Assembly (NCBI GenBank): GCA_937942965.1
Contig: CALDGN010000169.1
Location: 1 to 8,390 of the forward strand
DNA: 8,390 nucleotides
Reading direction: 5' to 3'
DNA from: an uncultured Acidimicrobiales bacterium
Lineage (GTDB): Bacteria > Actinomycetota > Acidimicrobiia > Acidimicrobiales > UBA10347
This document shows positions 6,799-8,390 of this stretch, piece after piece. Positions within the stretch are counted from its first letter, which is position 1. The number at the start of each line of letters is the position of its first letter. The translations under genes and the position numbers were made by a program. The notes beneath the pieces were generated by a model. It made no database searches and was not told the DNA's origin. It saw only the letters and a list, made by a program, of their open reading frames with translations.

Positions 6799-6804
6799 CA
6801 CACT
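6799..6804 (+). promoter_or_regulatory. Weak candidate -10 element (CACACT) before the beta-helix lipoprotein
   Basis: CACACT keeps the two most conserved -10 positions (A at 2, T at 6) and ends 6 nt before ATG 6811, as at the other proposed leaderless starts. No Shine-Dalgarno is seen before the ATG. The match is weak and could be chance. Confidence 0.2.
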
Positions 6805-6810
6805 GCTGCG

Positions 6811-8157
6811 ATGCTTCGTGCTCGATGCGTCCTGCTCGCCCTTGTTCTTGTCGCCGCCGCGTGCGGTGGTGGAAGCGATGCGGCTGAAGAGGTCTCCGCC
6901 GCCGCGACCGAAACCGAGGCGGCCGACGGCAACGCTGCAGAGGCCGAGGCACCGGAACCGACCGTGGCCCCGGAGCCAACCGCGACCGCAGTTCCCGAGC
7001 CGACCGCAACCCCCGAGCCCGAACCGATCGACGAGACGAACCTCCAAGAAGCCCTGCTCGACGCCCAGCCCGGCGACGTGATCGAGATCCCTGCCGGCAC
7101 GTACTCGTTCGAACGGGGCCTGTCCCTCGCCGTCGACGGCGTGACCATCCGCGGCGCCGGCATGGACGAAACGATCCTGTCGTTCGCCGACCAAGTGTCC
7201 GGCGCCGAAGGCCTGCTGGTGACGGCCTCGGACTTCACCATCGAAGACATCGCCATCGAGGACTCGGTCGGCGACGCGCTCAAGATCAATGAAGGCGAGA
7301 ACATCATCATCCGCCGGGTCCGGACCGAATGGACCGGCGGCTGGTCGACCGACAACGGCGCCTACGGCATCTATCCCGTCCAGACCACGAACGTGCTCGT
7401 CGAAGAGTCAGTCGCGATCGGCGCGTCAGACGCAGGCATCTACGTCGGCCAGTCCAACGAGATCATCGTCCGGAACAACCGGGCCGAGTTCAACGTCGCT
7501 GGCATCGAGATCGAGAACTCCATCGGCGCCGACGTCTACGGCAATGTCGCCGCATACAACACCGGAGGCGTGCTCGTCTTCAACTTGCCGAACCTGGGCC
7601 AGCAGGGTTCTCACACCCGGGTCTACGACAACGACATCTTCGAGAACAACACCGAGAACTTCGGTCACGAAGGAACCGCGGTCGCAGCTGTGCCTGCGGG
7701 CACCGGCATCTTGGTGATGGCGAACGACAGGGTCGAAATCTTCGACAACCGCATCAGCGATAACCGCTCGGCCAACGTCATCGTGACGAGTGCGGACACG
7801 GTCGGCTTCGGTAGCGACGACCCCGACTTCGACGGTTACCCCGAGGGCGTGTACATCCACGACAACGAGCTCAGCGGTGGCGGCGACGAACCCGACGACA
7901 TCCTCTACGTGCTCAGCCTGCTCCTCAACGGCGGCACCGAAACGCTGCCCCCGATCGTGTGGGATGGCGCCGCCGACGAAGCGAAGTTCGTCGACGGCGA
8001 GATTGCGCCCGAGAACCGGATCTGTGTGCAACAGCCTGGCGCTGACGTGCTCAACGCCGACGGCAACAATGACTTCGCAGTGCCGGCGATCGACAACGCA
8101 CCGCACGATTGCGAACTCGAACCGCTCGCCGCAATCGATCTCGCGATCGCTCAATAG
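6811..8157 (+). CDS. Lipoprotein with parallel beta-helix domain (TIGR03805-like)
   Basis: 448 residues. A lipoprotein signal peptide (MLRARC, then LLALVLVAAAC) ends at Cys18, the predicted lipid-anchored residue, so the protein should sit on the outer face of the membrane. An acidic Ala/Glu/Pro/Thr linker follows (about 19-74). Residues 75-115 (LQEALLDAQPGDVIEIPAGTY) open the beta-helix, which runs to about 330 with repeated turns such as NEIIVRNNRAEFN, DVYGNVAAYNTGG, VYDNDIFENN and VEIFDNRISDN. The block GAYGIYPV...GASDAGIYVGQS...NVAGIEIENS...GGVLVFNLPN is, to my knowledge, the core of the TIGR03805 family. The C-terminal part has Cys405 and Cys434, a possible disulfide. An in-frame ATG at 6700 was rejected because it would bury the signal peptide and overlap the hydrolase. 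The next lipoprotein starts 6 bp downstream. The fold resembles carbohydrate-binding helices, but the ligand is unknown. Confidence 0.9.
   Translation: MLRARCVLLALVLVAAACGGGSDAAEEVSAAATETEAADGNAAEAEAPEPTVAPEPTATAVPEPTATPEPEPIDETNLQEALLDAQPGDVIEIPAGTYSFERGLSLAVDGVTIRGAGMDETILSFADQVSGAEGLLVTASDFTIEDIAIEDSVGDALKINEGENIIIRRVRTEWTGGWSTDNGAYGIYPVQTTNVLVEESVAIGASDAGIYVGQSNEIIVRNNRAEFNVAGIEIENSIGADVYGNVAAYNTGGVLVFNLPNLGQQGSHTRVYDNDIFENNTENFGHEGTAVAAVPAGTGILVMANDRVEIFDNRISDNRSANVIVTSADTVGFGSDDPDFDGYPEGVYIHDNELSGGGDEPDDILYVLSLLLNGGTETLPPIVWDGAADEAKFVDGEIAPENRICVQQPGADVLNADGNNDFAVPAIDNAPHDCELEPLAAIDLAIAQ
6952..7026 (+). repeat. Degenerate PEPTA-coding tandem repeat (lipoprotein linker)
   Basis: Codes for residues 48-72 of the beta-helix lipoprotein, with units PEPTV-APEPTATA-VPEPTATP-EPEP. 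The underlying DNA repeats a gag-cc-acc-gc-acc-like unit about four times with third-base changes. It probably forms an extended, negatively charged spacer between the lipid anchor and the folded domain. Such repeats can change copy number between strains. Confidence 0.6.
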
Positions 8158-8163
8158 ACCGCA

Positions 8164-8390
8164 GTGACCGAACCGCGCGCCGGGCGTTCGACCCGACGAG
8201 TCGAGATCGCCGTCTTCGGGCTCGTGCTCGGTCTGGCCGTGATGCTCGGGTGCGCGACCCGCGATGAACCCGCGACCACCGCCACGGCCGATGCGGCACC
8301 AACCGCGACCTCGCCGACTGCGACATCGGAGCCCTCAGCTTCCGGCGCCGAGGGCGGACCGACCTATCACCCGGCCGAGAACCCCGAGTC
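8164..8390 (+). CDS. N-terminus of a second lipoprotein, probable partner of the beta-helix protein (possibly SO2930-type diheme cytochrome), cut by window edge
   Basis: An open frame of 75 codons from GTG 8164 continues past the right edge. It begins with a charged n-region (residues 1-14, four Arg between 5 and 12), then a hydrophobic stretch IAVFGLVLGLAVMLGC with Cys30 as the predicted lipidated residue, and a low-complexity Thr/Ala/Pro/Ser linker to about residue 64, ending in GPTYHPAENPES. The gene lies 6 bp after the beta-helix gene with no Shine-Dalgarno, so it is very likely co-transcribed and translated by coupling. TIGR03805 proteins are known to occur in two-gene pairs with an exported protein family, annotated as SO2930/HNE_0200-type diheme c-type cytochrome. 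The identity here rests on that context and the exported design; no CXXCH haem motif is visible because the domain lies outside the window. Confidence 0.7.
   Translation, partial: MTEPRAGRSTRRVEIAVFGLVLGLAVMLGCATRDEPATTATADAAPTATSPTATSEPSASGAEGGPTYHPAENPE

Noticed and set aside
6700..6810. In-frame extension of the beta-helix lipoprotein to an ATG at 6700
   Set aside because: It would place 37 residues before a textbook lipoprotein signal peptide starting at 6811 and would overlap the N-terminal part of the hydrolase gene on the other strand.
6771..7355. Upstream extension of the hydrolase frame on the minus strand
   Set aside because: The frame stays open, but the translation is low-complexity Ser/Ala/Arg and lies antisense to the lipoprotein linker and beta-helix start. 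The hydrolase fold is complete without it.
1..8390. tRNA, rRNA, riboswitch, CRISPR array or mobile element
   Set aside because: No cloverleaf, conserved RNA motif, regularly spaced direct repeats, inverted terminal repeats or transposase/integrase sequence was seen, and there is no gene-free stretch longer than 65 bp.

Overview
The window is high-GC bacterial chromosome with C or G at most third codon positions. GTG starts, very short intergenic gaps, several starts with no Shine-Dalgarno sequence and TANNNT-like hexamers just upstream all suggest an actinobacterium. The gene set (HSD10-like SDR, thiolase, class III CoA-transferase, KANL3/Tex30-type hydrolase) fits an environmental Acidimicrobiia such as an Ilumatobacter relative. 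That placement is inference from gene style; there is no rRNA or other marker here. I see no tRNA, rRNA, CRISPR array, insertion sequence or phage gene, and essentially every base lies in or beside a gene.

Layout. (1) 1-1256, minus: a group II PLP-dependent (aromatic amino acid type) decarboxylase whose C-terminus runs off the left edge. (2) 1300-1929, plus: a pentapeptide-repeat protein, divergent from the decarboxylase across 43 bp. (3) 1935-3954, minus: a two-gene operon, thiolase then HSD10-like short-chain dehydrogenase, resembling the last two steps of a beta-oxidation spiral. (4) 4020-6196, plus: an aldo/keto reductase and a CaiB/BaiF (class III) CoA-transferase joined by a 4-bp GTGA overlap. 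Blocks 3 and 4 diverge from a 65-bp region with two overlapping candidate -10 elements, so they may be co-controlled. (5) 6198-6770, minus: a small alpha/beta hydrolase of KANL3/Tex30 type, convergent with the CoA-transferase (1 bp between stops). (6) 6811-8390, plus: a lipoprotein with a parallel beta-helix, followed 6 bp later by the start of a second lipoprotein cut by the right edge. This looks like the conserved two-gene pair of the TIGR03805 family with a partner annotated as an SO2930-type diheme cytochrome.

Taken together, the centre suggests CoA-thioester metabolism: activation by CoA transfer, redox steps by the SDR and reductase, and thiolytic cleavage. The substrate cannot be read from the sequence. 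The right end is an envelope pair exported as lipoproteins. I found no clearly unprecedented system. The most useful second looks are the shared divergent promoter region, the repeated leaderless-start geometry and the beta-helix/lipoprotein pair.
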